64,000 nucleotides of DNA, from the NCBI RefSeq assembly GCF_010500895.1, contig NZ_JAAAWO010000004.1, positions 62,001 to 126,000 on the forward strand, read 5' to 3'. The notes under the pieces were generated by a model. It was not told where the DNA came from, made no database searches, and worked only from the letters and a program-made list of their open reading frames with translations. Positions 50,705 through 60,140 of this stretch are shown here, piece by piece. The translations under genes and the position numbers were made by a program. Each line of letters begins with the position of its first letter. The stretch's first letter is position 1. Source of the DNA: Alteromonas genovensis. Lineage in GTDB: Bacteria; Pseudomonadota; Gammaproteobacteria; Enterobacterales; Alteromonadaceae.

Positions 50705-53284
50705 TTATTTACATGTAATGTCTGCGTTTTCAGCAGCCTGAGGCGTAAACTGAATATCTGCAACGCTGATGCTTGCCTTGCCTGAACTGCCAAGTTCAAA
50801 CGGAACGACAAGACCGGTAAAGTCGATACCTGCATTCACAAAACACTGTAAATCGATACTGAGTGAAGACCATGTGTTTTGCTCTAAGGCGTTCACTTGC
50901 TCACTAATATCAAGTTGTGCAGAGCAGCTACCTGGCATATCGCCCTCGCCCTCACAATTCATTCCCACGGTAAGAGAGCCCACAACCGTACTATGAGGGT
51001 TAATGTTTAGCGTAAGCGCGGCTTTATTAAGTAACTGGGCACTTAAGTCTTCGCGGAAGAAGCTTTTGCTCGCAAAACGCATGGCGGCAAACTCACTGCC
51101 ATCAAAGGTTACTTTACGGGCATCTTCCTGAACGACTTTATCCACAGTGCGATAGGTAATTGCGCCCACGTTATGGGTGCTCGCATTAACCGTTAGCGAC
51201 TCATCGCCAGAGTAAAGCCACAACACCCAAGGCGACTGCACCGCACCGTTTAATATTTCAAGAGACTGACTGTTATCACTGCTTATGCTGACCTCGGTGT
51301 TCAAGTTATCCGCTAGCACGTTGTCGTCGGCATAAGTGAGGCCAAATCCATATGGCAATAGTGGCTCGTAGGTATCGTCGCCAATATTCACAATTTGCTG
51401 TGGCTGTGCTGGCCATGAGAAAGGAAGCTTACCTTTAAAGTCTTGTTTGCCGAATAACACATCGGCCACCGCCGCGCCCTCTGAACCAGGCAGCCAAGCC
51501 GCTACGAAGGCATCAGATGCGTTAAGCTCTGCGTTTACCCACATAGGGCGACCGCTGATAAAAACTGACACGACGGGAATACCCTGTGACTTGAAGCGCT
51601 CAAGAAGCGCTAGGTCTTTTTTAGTACCGTACTGATAAATTAGCGTCTCTCTGTCACCGTGGCCTTCTGCGTAAGGCTCTTCGCCAAAGACTACAATTGC
51701 CACATCTGGCGTGTTCCCGCCTTGTGCAATTTCACCATCAACAGAAAGCACCACATCGCCAGCCGCAGCCTCTACATAACGCTTGATGCCGTCGTATATG
51801 GATGTGCCGCCAGGAAAATCAGCGTTGGTATTGTTCGTTCCCTGCCACGTAATACTCCAACCACCAGACTGTTTGCCTATATTGTCTGCGGCATCGCCAG
51901 CCACTACTATGCGTTTAGCACCCGATAAAGGAAGAATGCCCTGCTTGTTCTTAAGCAAAACAAGAGACTCGCGCACAGCTTGACGTGCTACCTCGCGATG
52001 CGCTTCGTTTCCGATAAGCGACCGATCGCCAGATAAAGGGCGGTTGGCAGGACTCGGCTTATCAAACAAGCCCGCACGCACTTTTACTCGCAAAATACGG
52101 CGTACCGCATCATCAATGCGAGACATGGGAATGACGCCATCTTTAACGTGGGCTAAGGTAGATTCATATACCCCTTTCCAGTCGCTAGGGACCATAAAAA
52201 TGTCCAAGCCAGCGTTAACCGCTTGTGCACAGTCAACGTTGCTGCAGCCTTTAACCTGGCCGTGGCCATTCCAGTCTCCAACGACGAAGCCGTCAAAACC
52301 CATTTGCTCTTTTAACACATTAGTTAGTAGGTATTTGTGACCGTGTAGTTTTGCACCATTCCAACTGTTAAACGACGCCATTACCGATTGAGCGCCTGCG
52401 GTTAAACCACCCACATAGCCCTGAGCGTGAATATCGAACAACGCTTGTTCGCTAGCTACATTGTCGCCCTGATCGTCGCCGCCAACGGTTCCGCCATCAC
52501 CCACAAAGTGTTTTACCGTACTGATAACCCGTTGGTCACTGAGAAAATCTTTATCAGCCGCGCCCTGCAGCCCTTTAACTACTGATGCCGCATAGTCGCG
52601 TACAATGGCTGGGTCTTCTGAATAACTTTCATAAGTTCGGCCCCAGCGGTCATCTCTCACCACCGCCACGGTAGGCGCGAACACCCAATCGATACCCGTC
52701 GCCATGACTTCTTTTGCTGTAATGTGGGCTATCTTTTCTACCAATTCTGGATTTTTTGCAGCCCCTAAACCAATGTTATGAGGAAATAAGGTCGCGCCAA
52801 TTACATTGTTGTGACCGTGCACTGCATCTGTGCCCCACATGGTTGGAATTGCAGAGCCGTCGAGGCTGTCATCGATAGACGCTTGGTATAATTTTTCAGC
52901 TAGGGCTACCCAATCATCCGGTGTGGCGTGCTTATCATTATTTGGAAAGGCACCGCCCCCATTTAAATACGAACCGAAACCATACTGACGCATCTCTTCA
53001 ACCGTGATATTGCGAATTTCCGGTTGGATCATCTGCGCTATTTTTTGCTCAAGCGTCATTTTCGATAAAAGATCTGACACTTGCTTTTCTACAGCAGGGT
53101 CTTGTTTTACTTCTATGTCGAGTTTAGGCCATATTGCTGCCGCGCCGCTTAAAGCAGAGCCAGCTTTTAGCGAACTGCTCTGGTTAGCACTATCAACATT
53201 ATTAATGGATACGTCTTTTTCAGATTCAGCGCAGCCACTTAGTAAAGCACCAGCAATGACTGAAGCGAGTAATGTATTTCGCAT
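50705..53284 (-). CDS. GH3 beta-glucosidase / exo-beta-glucanase lipoprotein
   Basis: An 859-residue lipoprotein (lipobox LLSGC, C18) of glycoside hydrolase family 3 that should release glucose from beta-1,3-gluco-oligosaccharides in the periplasm. The N-terminal TIM barrel contains WGTDAVHGHNNVIGATLFPHNIGLGA, VISTVKHFVGDGGT and the nucleophile D337 in GFDGFVVGDWNGHG. The second domain has VVAGDAADNIGKQSGGW and the TYEPLLPYGFGLTY end. A C-terminal jelly-roll of about 170 residues, ExoP type, follows (QSPWVLWLYSGDESLTVNAST to the end). Closest in layout to Pseudoalteromonas ExoP. It begins nine bases after the upstream sugar MFS gene. Confidence 0.94.
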   Translation of the reverse strand: MRNTLLASVIAGALLSGCAESEKDVSINNVDSANQSSSLKAGSALSGAAAIWPKLDIEVKQDPAVEKQVSDLLSKMTLEQKIAQMIQPEIRNITVEEMRQYGFGSYLNGGGAFPNNDKHATPDDWVALAEKLYQASIDDSLDGSAIPTMWGTDAVHGHNNVIGATLFPHNIGLGAAKNPELVEKIAHITAKEVMATGIDWVFAPTVAVVRDDRWGRTYESYSEDPAIVRDYAASVVKGLQGAADKDFLSDQRVISTVKHFVGDGGTVGGDDQGDNVASEQALFDIHAQGYVGGLTAGAQSVMASFNSWNGAKLHGHKYLLTNVLKEQMGFDGFVVGDWNGHGQVKGCSNVDCAQAVNAGLDIFMVPSDWKGVYESTLAHVKDGVIPMSRIDDAVRRILRVKVRAGLFDKPSPANRPLSGDRSLIGNEAHREVARQAVRESLVLLKNKQGILPLSGAKRIVVAGDAADNIGKQSGGWSITWQGTNNTNADFPGGTSIYDGIKRYVEAAAGDVVLSVDGEIAQGGNTPDVAIVVFGEEPYAEGHGDRETLIYQYGTKKDLALLERFKSQGIPVVSVFISGRPMWVNAELNASDAFVAAWLPGSEGAAVADVLFGKQDFKGKLPFSWPAQPQQIVNIGDDTYEPLLPYGFGLTYADDNVLADNLNTEVSISSDNSQSLEILNGAVQSPWVLWLYSGDESLTVNASTHNVGAITYRTVDKVVQEDARKVTFDGSEFAAMRFASKSFFREDLSAQLLNKAALTLNINPHSTVVGSLTVGMNCEGEGDMPGSCSAQLDISEQVNALEQNTWSSLSIDLQCFVNAGIDFTGLVVPFELGSSGKASISVADIQFTPQAAENADITCK

Positions 53285-53293
53285 GGTGATTCC

Positions 53294-54550
53294 TTAATCT
53301 TTTATCAGTTGAGTTACGCGGCTGCCTATCAAACCGTAATAGGCGATATACAGGTAGCAAGACGCCGGTAGCAAGAATGACATAGTCACTCCGATGCTAT
53401 CTGCCAACATACCCTGGAATAACGGGATGATAGCGCCGCCCACAATGGCTAAACATAAGATGCCTGAGCCCTGTGGCGTATCCTTACCAAGCTGCTGAAG
53501 TGCCAGACTGAAGATGGTAGGAAACATAATTGAATTGAACAGACCCACACCAAGTACGGTCCACAACGCAAGCGGTCCCGTGGTTGATATTGATAGCACA
53601 ATGAGAAAGATAGCCATTGCTGAATTAAATGCCAATACGATACCACCAGACACTTTTTGCATTATCAATGCACCGATAAAGCGCCCTACCATGGCGCCCC
53701 CCCAATAATACGCCAATAACTTAGACGCTTTCGCTTCGGTTAAACCGGCAACCGAGGGGCTGGCAAGGTAGTTAACTAACATACTACCAATAGCAACTTC
53801 AGCGCCCACGTACATAAAGATACCGACTGCCCCGAGTACGAGATGCTTGTGCTGCCACGCGCCACCTTTGAAGATTCCGGTATTACTGCTGGTGTGATTA
53901 AGCTTAGGCAGCTTTAGATACAAAAATACGAGGGCAAGCAACAGCAATGAAGCTGCCAATATAAGGTAAGGAATCTGAACATCAGAGGCCGATGCGGTGG
54001 CAGCGTTGTGCTCACCGGTTGCACCGTACATTAAATACGAACCAAAGAAAGGCGCTACCGTGGTACCAAGTGAATTAAATGCTTGTGTCATAGTAAGGCG
54101 AGAGGAGGCGGTTTTAGGGTCGCCTAACGCAGTGACATACGGATTTGCTGATACTTGTAAAATGGTAATACCGGATGCCAACACAAATAAGGCCAGCAGG
54201 AATACACCATATATTTGGTTCTCTGCAGCGGGATAGAACAATATGCATCCCAAACAGGCTATGCCAAGCCCCAATACAATGCCTTTTTGGTAACCAATTC
54301 TAGAGACGATTGCGCCAGCGGGTAACGAGACAATAAAATACGCACTAAAAAAGCAAAACTGGATAAGCATTGCTTGTGTAAAAGTGAGGTTAAACGCACC
54401 TTTCAAATAAGGAATAAGAATATCATTCAAGCAGGTAATAAAGCCCCACATGAAAAATAACGTTGTTAATGAAATGAGAGCAAAACGATAATTACCGTTT
54501 GGCGCCGCACTGTTCATTGGTTGCGATTCAGCTTGCGATGGTATGTCCAC
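53294..54550 (-). CDS. Sugar:H+ symporter of the FucP/GluP MFS branch
   Basis: A 418-residue inner-membrane permease with about twelve hydrophobic spans. The FucP-like signature is clear: [52 protein letters not shown] at the start and [49 protein letters not shown] in the first half. These transporters bring fucose, glucose or galactose in with protons. Its expression is probably driven by the divergent promoter region that holds the operator pair at 54597-54641. As first gene of an operon with the GH3 enzyme, glucose uptake is the likely task. Confidence 0.93.
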   Translation of the reverse strand: MDIPSQAESQPMNSAAPNGNYRFALISLTTLFFMWGFITCLNDILIPYLKGAFNLTFTQAMLIQFCFFSAYFIVSLPAGAIVSRIGYQKGIVLGLGIACLGCILFYPAAENQIYGVFLLALFVLASGITILQVSANPYVTALGDPKTASSRLTMTQAFNSLGTTVAPFFGSYLMYGATGEHNAATASASDVQIPYLILAASLLLLALVFLYLKLPKLNHTSSNTGIFKGGAWQHKHLVLGAVGIFMYVGAEVAIGSMLVNYLASPSVAGLTEAKASKLLAYYWGGAMVGRFIGALIMQKVSGGIVLAFNSAMAIFLIVLSISTTGPLALWTVLGVGLFNSIMFPTIFSLALQQLGKDTPQGSGILCLAIVGGAIIPLFQGMLADSIGVTMSFLLPASCYLYIAYYGLIGSRVTQLIKD

Positions 54551-54596
54551 TGATAACCTCTATTGCTATTTTTGTAATTAATGATAAATTAACATT

Positions 54597-54610
54597 TGAA
54601 AGCGCTTACA
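54597..54610. promoter_or_regulatory. LacI-family operator 3 in the divergent promoter region
   Basis: TGAAAGCGCTTACA differs from the palindrome at 54628 in one position. It is 31 bases, about three helical turns, from operator 4, and 47 bases before the sugar MFS start. Confidence 0.82.
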
Positions 54611-54627
54611 TAGAGATACACACTCTT

Positions 54628-54641
54628 TGTAAGCGCTTACA
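54628..54641. promoter_or_regulatory. LacI-family operator 4, perfect palindrome
   Basis: TGTAAGCGCTTACA is a perfect 14-bp palindrome identical to the classic catabolite-type LacI/CcpA-family core. It lies between the divergent MFS-GH3 and GH1-lacI-MFS units and can control both. Confidence 0.88.
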
Positions 54642-54754
54642 TTTCAGTGAATAATTACATGAAGCGTTGCCGAATTCAATGTAAAAATCATGTTATTTTT
54701 GATTTATGAATAACAAACTATAATCAAAGTTTGTTAAGCCTAGGACATGAGAAA

Positions 54755-56107
54755 ATGCCAAACATTACGCTGCCCGCCGACTCCTTATTGTTATCAAAGG
54801 ACTTTTTATACGGCGTAGCCACCTCAAGCTTTCAAATAGAGGGGGATAGAAGCGGGCGACTAGACTCAATTTGGGACACATTTTGTTCACAAAATAACAC
54901 CATTGAAGACAACTCCAATGGTGATATTGCGTGTCAACATGTGGAAAAATGGCAGGAAGATGTTGCACTCATCGCAGGGTTAGGAGTTGATGCATATCGA
55001 CTCTCAATCTCATGGCCTAGGGTGGTTAACAGCGATGGAACTATCAACCATATCGGCATGCAGTTTTACGTAAACTTGGTTGACGAGTTAGTAAAACGCA
55101 ACATCAAAGTATTCGTCACCTTGTATCACTGGGATCTTCCTCAGTATTTAGAAGAAAAAGGCGGATGGTTAAATAGAGAAACGGCCACAGCCTTTGCGCA
55201 TTACACTGACATAGTAGCCAGTGCGTTAGGTGATAAAGTGTATTCTTACGCTACCTTAAACGAACCATTTTGCTCAGCGTACCTAGGCTACGAACTCGGT
55301 ATTCACGCACCGGGCAAAACCGGCGTGGCCAACGGCAGAAAGTCTGCGCACCATTTGCTGTTAGCACATGGTCTGGGTATGAAGGTGCTTCGCGAGAAAT
55401 GCCCTAACAGCTTAAATGGTATTGTGCTTAACTTTTCTACTTGTCACAGTGCCACCGAATCACCAGCCGATAAGTTAGCCGCAAAGCTTGCCGATGAATA
55501 CCATAATCGTTGGTATTTACAGCCTATTATTGAAGGCACCTACCCAGATGTGTGCGACCAACTGCCCGTAGAGCAACAGCCGGATATTCTCGAGGGTGAC
55601 ATGGACATTATCTCCCAGCCGATAGATTTCTTGGGCATTAACTTTTATACACGCACCGTATACAAATCCACAGAAAATGGTTGGTTCGACGTACAAGAAC
55701 CTGAGGATGTGCCTTTAACTGCCATGGGCTGGGAAATTACCCCCGATGCCTTTACTGAGCTGTTAATAGATTTGCACCAGCGATATTCACTGCCACCCAT
55801 TTACATTACCGAAAACGGCGCCGCCATGGATGATGAAATGGTAGAGGGTGAAGTTGCTGACAGCGACCGCGTTGACTATTTCAACTCCCATCTCAACGCC
55901 GTACACAATGCCGTTAAAGCAGGTGTGGATATTAAAGGGTATTTCGCGTGGAGCCTGATGGATAATTTTGAGTGGGCACTTGGCTATACAAAACGATTTG
56001 GCATTGTGTATGTAGACTACAGCACCCAAAAAAGAACCTTAAAACAAAGTGGTATTGCCTATCAAAAACTGGTCAACAGTAGAGTTAATGTTACATTAGC
56101 GGGATAG
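54755..56107 (+). CDS. GH1 beta-glucosidase, cytoplasmic
   Basis: A 450-residue family 1 glycoside hydrolase that splits cellobiose- or laminaribiose-like disaccharides inside the cell; no signal peptide is present. Motifs are FLYGVATSSFQIEG, the DAYRLSISWPRV strand, YHWDLPQYLEEKGGW, acid/base E170 in YATLNEPF and nucleophile E353 in PPIYITENGAAMDD, then GYFAWSLMDNFEWALGYTKRFGIVYVDY. The ATG at 54755, with AGGA nine bases upstream, starts close to the family boundary; a TTG eight codons upstream is less likely. It heads an operon with the regulator and a sugar porter. Confidence 0.94.
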   Translation: MPNITLPADSLLLSKDFLYGVATSSFQIEGDRSGRLDSIWDTFCSQNNTIEDNSNGDIACQHVEKWQEDVALIAGLGVDAYRLSISWPRVVNSDGTINHIGMQFYVNLVDELVKRNIKVFVTLYHWDLPQYLEEKGGWLNRETATAFAHYTDIVASALGDKVYSYATLNEPFCSAYLGYELGIHAPGKTGVANGRKSAHHLLLAHGLGMKVLREKCPNSLNGIVLNFSTCHSATESPADKLAAKLADEYHNRWYLQPIIEGTYPDVCDQLPVEQQPDILEGDMDIISQPIDFLGINFYTRTVYKSTENGWFDVQEPEDVPLTAMGWEITPDAFTELLIDLHQRYSLPPIYITENGAAMDDEMVEGEVADSDRVDYFNSHLNAVHNAVKAGVDIKGYFAWSLMDNFEWALGYTKRFGIVYVDYSTQKRTLKQSGIAYQKLVNSRVNVTLAG

Positions 56108-56132
56108 GATAAAAGGATAAGTACCCCACACC

Positions 56133-57134
56133 ATGGCAACTATATACGAAGTTTCAGAAGCAGCAGGCGTTTCACTGGCTACCGTTTCCCGCGTTATGAA
56201 TGGAAACACGAAAGTAAGCGACCGCACCCGTAAAAAAGTTGAGACCGCAATGGCTGAATTAGGCTATCAGCCAAATGCCATTGCACAGTCCTTAGCGTCT
56301 AATAGAACCAATAGTGTGGGCCTATTAGTTTCTGAACTTCACGGTTCATACTTCGGCGACTTAATGAGTACCGTAGAGCAGGCGTTAAAGCAGTATGGTA
56401 AACACGTTATTATTACTGCCGGCCACGTGGATGAAAAACGTGAGCATGACGCCATCGAGTTTTTGAAAAGTCGCCGGTGCGACGCCCTTATACTGCATGC
56501 TGAAGCGGTGTCAGATGAATACTTAACGACCTTGTGTAAATCCGACCTACCCGTTGTGGTTATTAACCGAAAAGTAGACGGACTGGATGATCATTGCTTT
56601 GTTGTTGATAACGAAAAAGGGGGGTATTTAGCCGCCCAAGCAGCAATACAGCAGGGGCACAAAGAGATAGGTTACATTAGCGGCCCCAAATTCAAAAAAG
56701 ATGCGAGCGATCGCCTAGCTGGGCATAGACGCGCGCTTACTGAAGCAGGCATTGAAGCAAAAGACGACCATATTTTTGAAGGTGATTTTCATGAATCATC
56801 CGGGCAAGAGGGCATGCATTATTTGAAACAGCACTTTCCTGATATTACCGCCCTTATCTGCGCCAACGACGAAATGGCGTCTGGCGCAATGACAGCGGCA
56901 CGAGAGGCGGGGCTTGAAATTCCACAGCATTTGTCTATCGTGGGATTCGATAACGTGCTGTTTTCCCGTTATTTATATCCAAAGCTCACCACTATCAATA
57001 ACCCCATTCAATCCCTTGGCGAAATGGCAGCGCGCTGGGTGCTTAAGAATGTCTATGACACCAAAATAAACCACGCTATTGAGCATTTGTTTGTGCCTGA
57101 AGTCGTTGAAAGACATTCACTGAGCAAGCGTTAA
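56133..57134 (+). CDS. LacI-family transcriptional regulator of the glucan locus
   Basis: A 333-residue LacI/GalR-type repressor. The N-terminal helix-turn-helix and hinge read ATIYEVSEAAGVSLATVSRVMNGNTKVSDRTRKKVETAMAELGYQPNAIAQSLAS. A periplasmic-binding-protein-like sugar sensor follows (VGLLVSELHGSYFGDLMSTVEQAL, GYISGPKFKKDASDRLAGHRRAL, ALICANDEMASGAMTAAREAGLEIPQHLSIVGFDNV, PKLTTINNPIQSLGEMAARW). It lies inside the GH1 operon, 25 bases after the enzyme gene and one base before the permease. The family recognises central CG palindromes such as the four operators described here; that it binds them is inference. Confidence 0.94.
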   Translation: MATIYEVSEAAGVSLATVSRVMNGNTKVSDRTRKKVETAMAELGYQPNAIAQSLASNRTNSVGLLVSELHGSYFGDLMSTVEQALKQYGKHVIITAGHVDEKREHDAIEFLKSRRCDALILHAEAVSDEYLTTLCKSDLPVVVINRKVDGLDDHCFVVDNEKGGYLAAQAAIQQGHKEIGYISGPKFKKDASDRLAGHRRALTEAGIEAKDDHIFEGDFHESSGQEGMHYLKQHFPDITALICANDEMASGAMTAAREAGLEIPQHLSIVGFDNVLFSRYLYPKLTTINNPIQSLGEMAARWVLKNVYDTKINHAIEHLFVPEVVERHSLSKR

Positions 57135-57135
57135 T

Positions 57136-58701
57136 ATGATAAAAAATGTGCCTACCTCGCTTTACTATACGCTTATCGTCTCCCTTGGGGGCTTTATATT
57201 TGGCTTTGACGCTAGTGTAATATCTGGCGCCATTGGCTTTATTGACGTTGAATTTGGCTTAAGCGACTGGCAACAGGGCTTTGTTGTAAGCTCTCCTACC
57301 CTTGGCGCATTGTTTGCTATGCTGTTTGCGGGCGCAATAAGTGACGCTATCGGTAGACGTAAATCACTTATAATAGTTGCACTACTGTATTTCATCTCGG
57401 CCATTTGCTCAGCATTGGCACCAAACTATGCGCTATTGGTTGTTGCTCGCTTCATTGGCGGTATTGCGTTTTGCTCACTAATTATTGCACCGGTCTATAT
57501 TTCTGAAATTAGCGCGGCTAAACACCGAGGCAAGATGGTGTCGGTGAACCAACTGAATATCGTTCTTGGATTCGCCCTTTCCTACTTCAGTAACTATTAT
57601 TTCTTGCAGCTCAGCAACAGTGAACTGACATGGGTACAAGAGCTTGGCATTGATACCCATACTTGGCGCTATATGCTAGGACTTGAAACCCTTCCCGCTG
57701 CGCTCTGGTTTACCCTGCTTTTCTTTGTACCTAAAAGTCCTCGCTGGCTCATGCTGAAAGGAAAAACCGACGAAGCCAAGCTGTCAATATCTGCGCTTTT
57801 CGACCCACGTGAAGCAAAAATGCAGCTTGATGAAATTTACTCATCGCTGTCAGAAAAGAGCTGGTCGTTAAAAGAGCGACTTGGCTCTCTCACCGTTAAA
57901 TCGATGCGTTATCCATTGTTTATTGGTATTACCATCGCCATTGCTCAACAAATTACTGGCATCAACGTCATTTTCTTTTACGCCCCCACTATTTTTGAAC
58001 AAAGTGGTGTGGGTACCGACGCCGCATTTATGCAAGCGGTTTGGATTGGCCTGGTGAACGTTGCTTTTACCGTGGTTGCCATGTTAACCATCGATAAATG
58101 GGGCAGAAAGCCGCTGCTTGTTATTGGCCTTTGCGGTGTTGCTATTAGCATGACGGTATGTGCCTACGGCTTTAAACAGGCAGTGTATGAAATTGACAGC
58201 AGCGATATTGCAGCAATTCAGCAAACAGACCAGCAGCTTGCTGCCAAGCTCACAGAGATAAAAGATGTGGTGTACTACTCAGATGTCACCTTTAAACAGA
58301 GTCTGCAGGCTACGCTGACTACCGCTGAATATGACACCCATCAGCAGAATATACTCAACAGCAGTATTACTATGAACGCGCCCTTAGTGCTATTTGGCAT
58401 TATTGCCTTCGTGGCGTCTTTTGCTGTATCCCTTGGCCCTGTAATGTGGGCCATGCTAGCGGAGATATTCCCTAATCAAACCCGGGCTATCGCCATATCT
58501 CTTGTGGGCGTGATTAATTCACTCACCAGCTTTTTAGTACAGCTTGTTTTTCCTTGGGAATTAATGAATTTAGGCGCTGCGGCGACCTTTTTCTCCTACG
58601 GTATTTTTGCCCTAGTAAGCTTAGTATTGGTCGTTAAATACTTCCCTGAAACTAAGGGGAAAACCTTAGAGCAAATTACCGAGTCGTTTGAGGTTAGATA
58701 A
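57136..58701 (+). CDS. Sugar-porter-family MFS transporter
   Basis: A 521-residue permease of the sugar porter branch (XylE/GLUT-like). Motifs are GGFIFGFDASVISGAIGFI, GAISDAIGRRKSLIIVALLYFISA, the PKSPRWLMLKGKTDEAK segment after helix 6, IAQQITGINVIFFYAPTIFEQSG, DKWGRKPLLVIGL, and the terminal FPETKGKTLEQITESF. The loop between helices 9 and 10 is enlarged by about 55 residues (YEIDSSDIAAIQQTDQQLAAKLTEIKDVVYYSD...), which is unusual for the family but seen in some marine bacterial porters. The gene ends the GH1-lacI operon and should bring glucose or disaccharides into the cytoplasm. Confidence 0.93.
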   Translation: MIKNVPTSLYYTLIVSLGGFIFGFDASVISGAIGFIDVEFGLSDWQQGFVVSSPTLGALFAMLFAGAISDAIGRRKSLIIVALLYFISAICSALAPNYALLVVARFIGGIAFCSLIIAPVYISEISAAKHRGKMVSVNQLNIVLGFALSYFSNYYFLQLSNSELTWVQELGIDTHTWRYMLGLETLPAALWFTLLFFVPKSPRWLMLKGKTDEAKLSISALFDPREAKMQLDEIYSSLSEKSWSLKERLGSLTVKSMRYPLFIGITIAIAQQITGINVIFFYAPTIFEQSGVGTDAAFMQAVWIGLVNVAFTVVAMLTIDKWGRKPLLVIGLCGVAISMTVCAYGFKQAVYEIDSSDIAAIQQTDQQLAAKLTEIKDVVYYSDVTFKQSLQATLTTAEYDTHQQNILNSSITMNAPLVLFGIIAFVASFAVSLGPVMWAMLAEIFPNQTRAIAISLVGVINSLTSFLVQLVFPWELMNLGAAATFFSYGIFALVSLVLVVKYFPETKGKTLEQITESFEVR

Positions 58702-58743
58702 AACTAAACGCTAATTATGTGGCCGCAAAGAAAGCAAACTAAT

Positions 58744-59013
58744 TTACGCCAACTGGCGCTTGTGCAACCCTATGTTTTCTACATTAGCTTCTTCTAACAC
58801 CACGTGCTTATCAATAGACAGCGCAGTGGGCAACACATGAGAGGCCACGATAACTAATCTACGCTGAGCCTCTTTTTCTAGCAAAGCGCACACCTGCTCT
58901 TGGGCTCCAATATCAAGGCCTTCAAACGGCTCATCAACCATTAACACGATTGGCTCGGCTAACACGGCTATTGCCTGCTGCACCTCTCTGCACAATGGCA
59001 ACTGCATCCCAAG
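58744..59013 (-). pseudogene. C-terminal remnant of an ABC-transporter ATPase
   Basis: About 87 residues remain. They contain a signature-to-D-loop segment (REVQQAIAVLAEPIVLMVDEPFEGLD), whose Walker B and D-loop are clear, followed by a switch-histidine region (RLVIVASHVLPTALSIDKHVVLEE). Walker A and the N-terminal half are missing, and the frame runs into a stop in front of 59013. The deleted 5' half lay to the right, where a remnant of a plus-strand receptor gene now begins. Both genes appear to have lost their 5' parts in one deletion. Confidence 0.75.
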
Positions 59014-59169
59014 ATTCAGCTAACTACGCTAGTGAACAATATCTTCGATAAGTTTTATGCGCCTCACACCGCTGGCGTAAATCGCGCAGCGCAAGAAGAT
59101 ATGGCCGTAGGAGAGCCTGTGCAGAACCTAGGTCGAGAGTGGCAAATTTCACTGCGGTATCAGTTTTAA
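59014..59169 (+). pseudogene. C-terminal remnant of a TonB-dependent receptor
   Basis: A plus-strand frame with no start codon reads IQLTTLVNNIFDKFYAPHTAGVNRAAQEDMAVGEPVQNLGREWQISLRYQF and then stops. The last barrel strands with terminal phenylalanine, the NIFDKFY turn and the APHTAGVNR segment are typical of heme or siderophore TonB-dependent receptors. Only about 51 of some 700 residues remain. The original terminator hairpin (59183-59209) still follows. Confidence 0.8.
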
Positions 59170-59182
59170 TCTAGCATTTTAT

Positions 59183-59210
59183 AAAGCGCCTCGCGTAAAG
59201 AGGCGCTTTG
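59183..59210 (+). terminator. Hairpin after the receptor remnant
   Basis: AAAGCGCCTC, loop GCGTAAA, GAGGCGCTTT is a perfect ten-pair stem. The T-tail on the plus strand is weak; on the minus strand it may also end the TauE/SafE gene at 59267. Confidence 0.65.
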
Positions 59211-59266
59211 TAGAATCGCAGTGTTAACAAAAACGGAAAATTAGCTGCTTATTCTCTTTCTTCAAG

Positions 59267-60037
59267 CTATGCCAAATTTTGTAACGCCTGCCATAGCAAC
59301 CTAAATGCAAGTAAGGTAATAACGGCTTTGAACAACCAATTGAAGGTTTCGTTTGGCACGCGTTTGAGCATTCGTAACCCAACAAACGTACCTAATGCGC
59401 CACTTGCAATCATGGCAACAATAACACCGCCCCACTGACTGAAAGAAAACCCCACGAAGAGAAAAACGAATGCTTTCAACGCATGTTGAATAGTCATACA
59501 GGTTGCGAGTGTTGCGGTAATACGCATTTTGTCAGCAACACTACGATGAACAAATGCAGCAACTAAAGGCCCTGTTGCACCCACAAACATTGAGATGATT
59601 GTGGTAATAAACCCTGCAATGCTGCGCCCAATGGGAGATAGTTCATGCGCTTTAGGTTTCTTTCCCCACATCATAAAAAGGATAAACCCAGAAACCGCGA
59701 ACTGAATAAACACCAAAGGAAGCTGCACAACAATAAATGATGCCAAAATGCCACCTAATAAGGCACCAAAACTAAAGTACATGACGATTTGCTTATCGAC
59801 ATGCGTGCGGGTCATTAACGCTCTATTCCCGTTTGAGCCAAGCTGAACCAAGCCATGAACTGGAATAAGCGCAGTTATTGGCAAGGTTGAGGCTAGAATA
59901 GCTAATAGCAGAACGCCACCGCCTATTCCCAGAGATGCTGTAATCAAGGAGGTAAAAAATGAAGCCACTATAAGCAAAGTAGCGCTTAAAGTGCTCAGTG
60001 CACCACCTGCTGTTATGAGTTCATAAAAAATATTCAA
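59267..60037 (-). CDS. TauE/SafE-family membrane transporter (second copy)
   Basis: A 256-residue polytopic membrane protein of the same family as the one at 39979, but only distantly similar. Half-repeats are ASFFTSLITASLGIGGGVLLLAILASTLPITALIPVHGLVQLGSNGNRALM and GFITTIISMFVGATGPLVAAFVHRSVADKMRITATLATCMTIQHALKAFVF. About eight spans can be seen. Substrates of the family are small organic or sulphur anions; none is suggested by the neighbours. It lies next to the deletion scar. Confidence 0.86.
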   Translation of the reverse strand: MNIFYELITAGGALSTLSATLLIVASFFTSLITASLGIGGGVLLLAILASTLPITALIPVHGLVQLGSNGNRALMTRTHVDKQIVMYFSFGALLGGILASFIVVQLPLVFIQFAVSGFILFMMWGKKPKAHELSPIGRSIAGFITTIISMFVGATGPLVAAFVHRSVADKMRITATLATCMTIQHALKAFVFLFVGFSFSQWGGVIVAMIASGALGTFVGLRMLKRVPNETFNWLFKAVITLLAFRLLWQALQNLA

Positions 60038-60140
60038 ACAAGGTTTCTCCTAAAAAACCGCAACACATAATCAACATGGGGGTGATCAAACCTGCTTACT
60101 AAGGCGTTTGAAATTTGTCCAACGCAAATGGTGATACGCC

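Noticed and set aside
58201-58380. Possible foreign insertion in the sugar porter
   Set aside because: The extra 55 residues are in frame between two transmembrane helices with matching composition; an enlarged loop is the simpler view.
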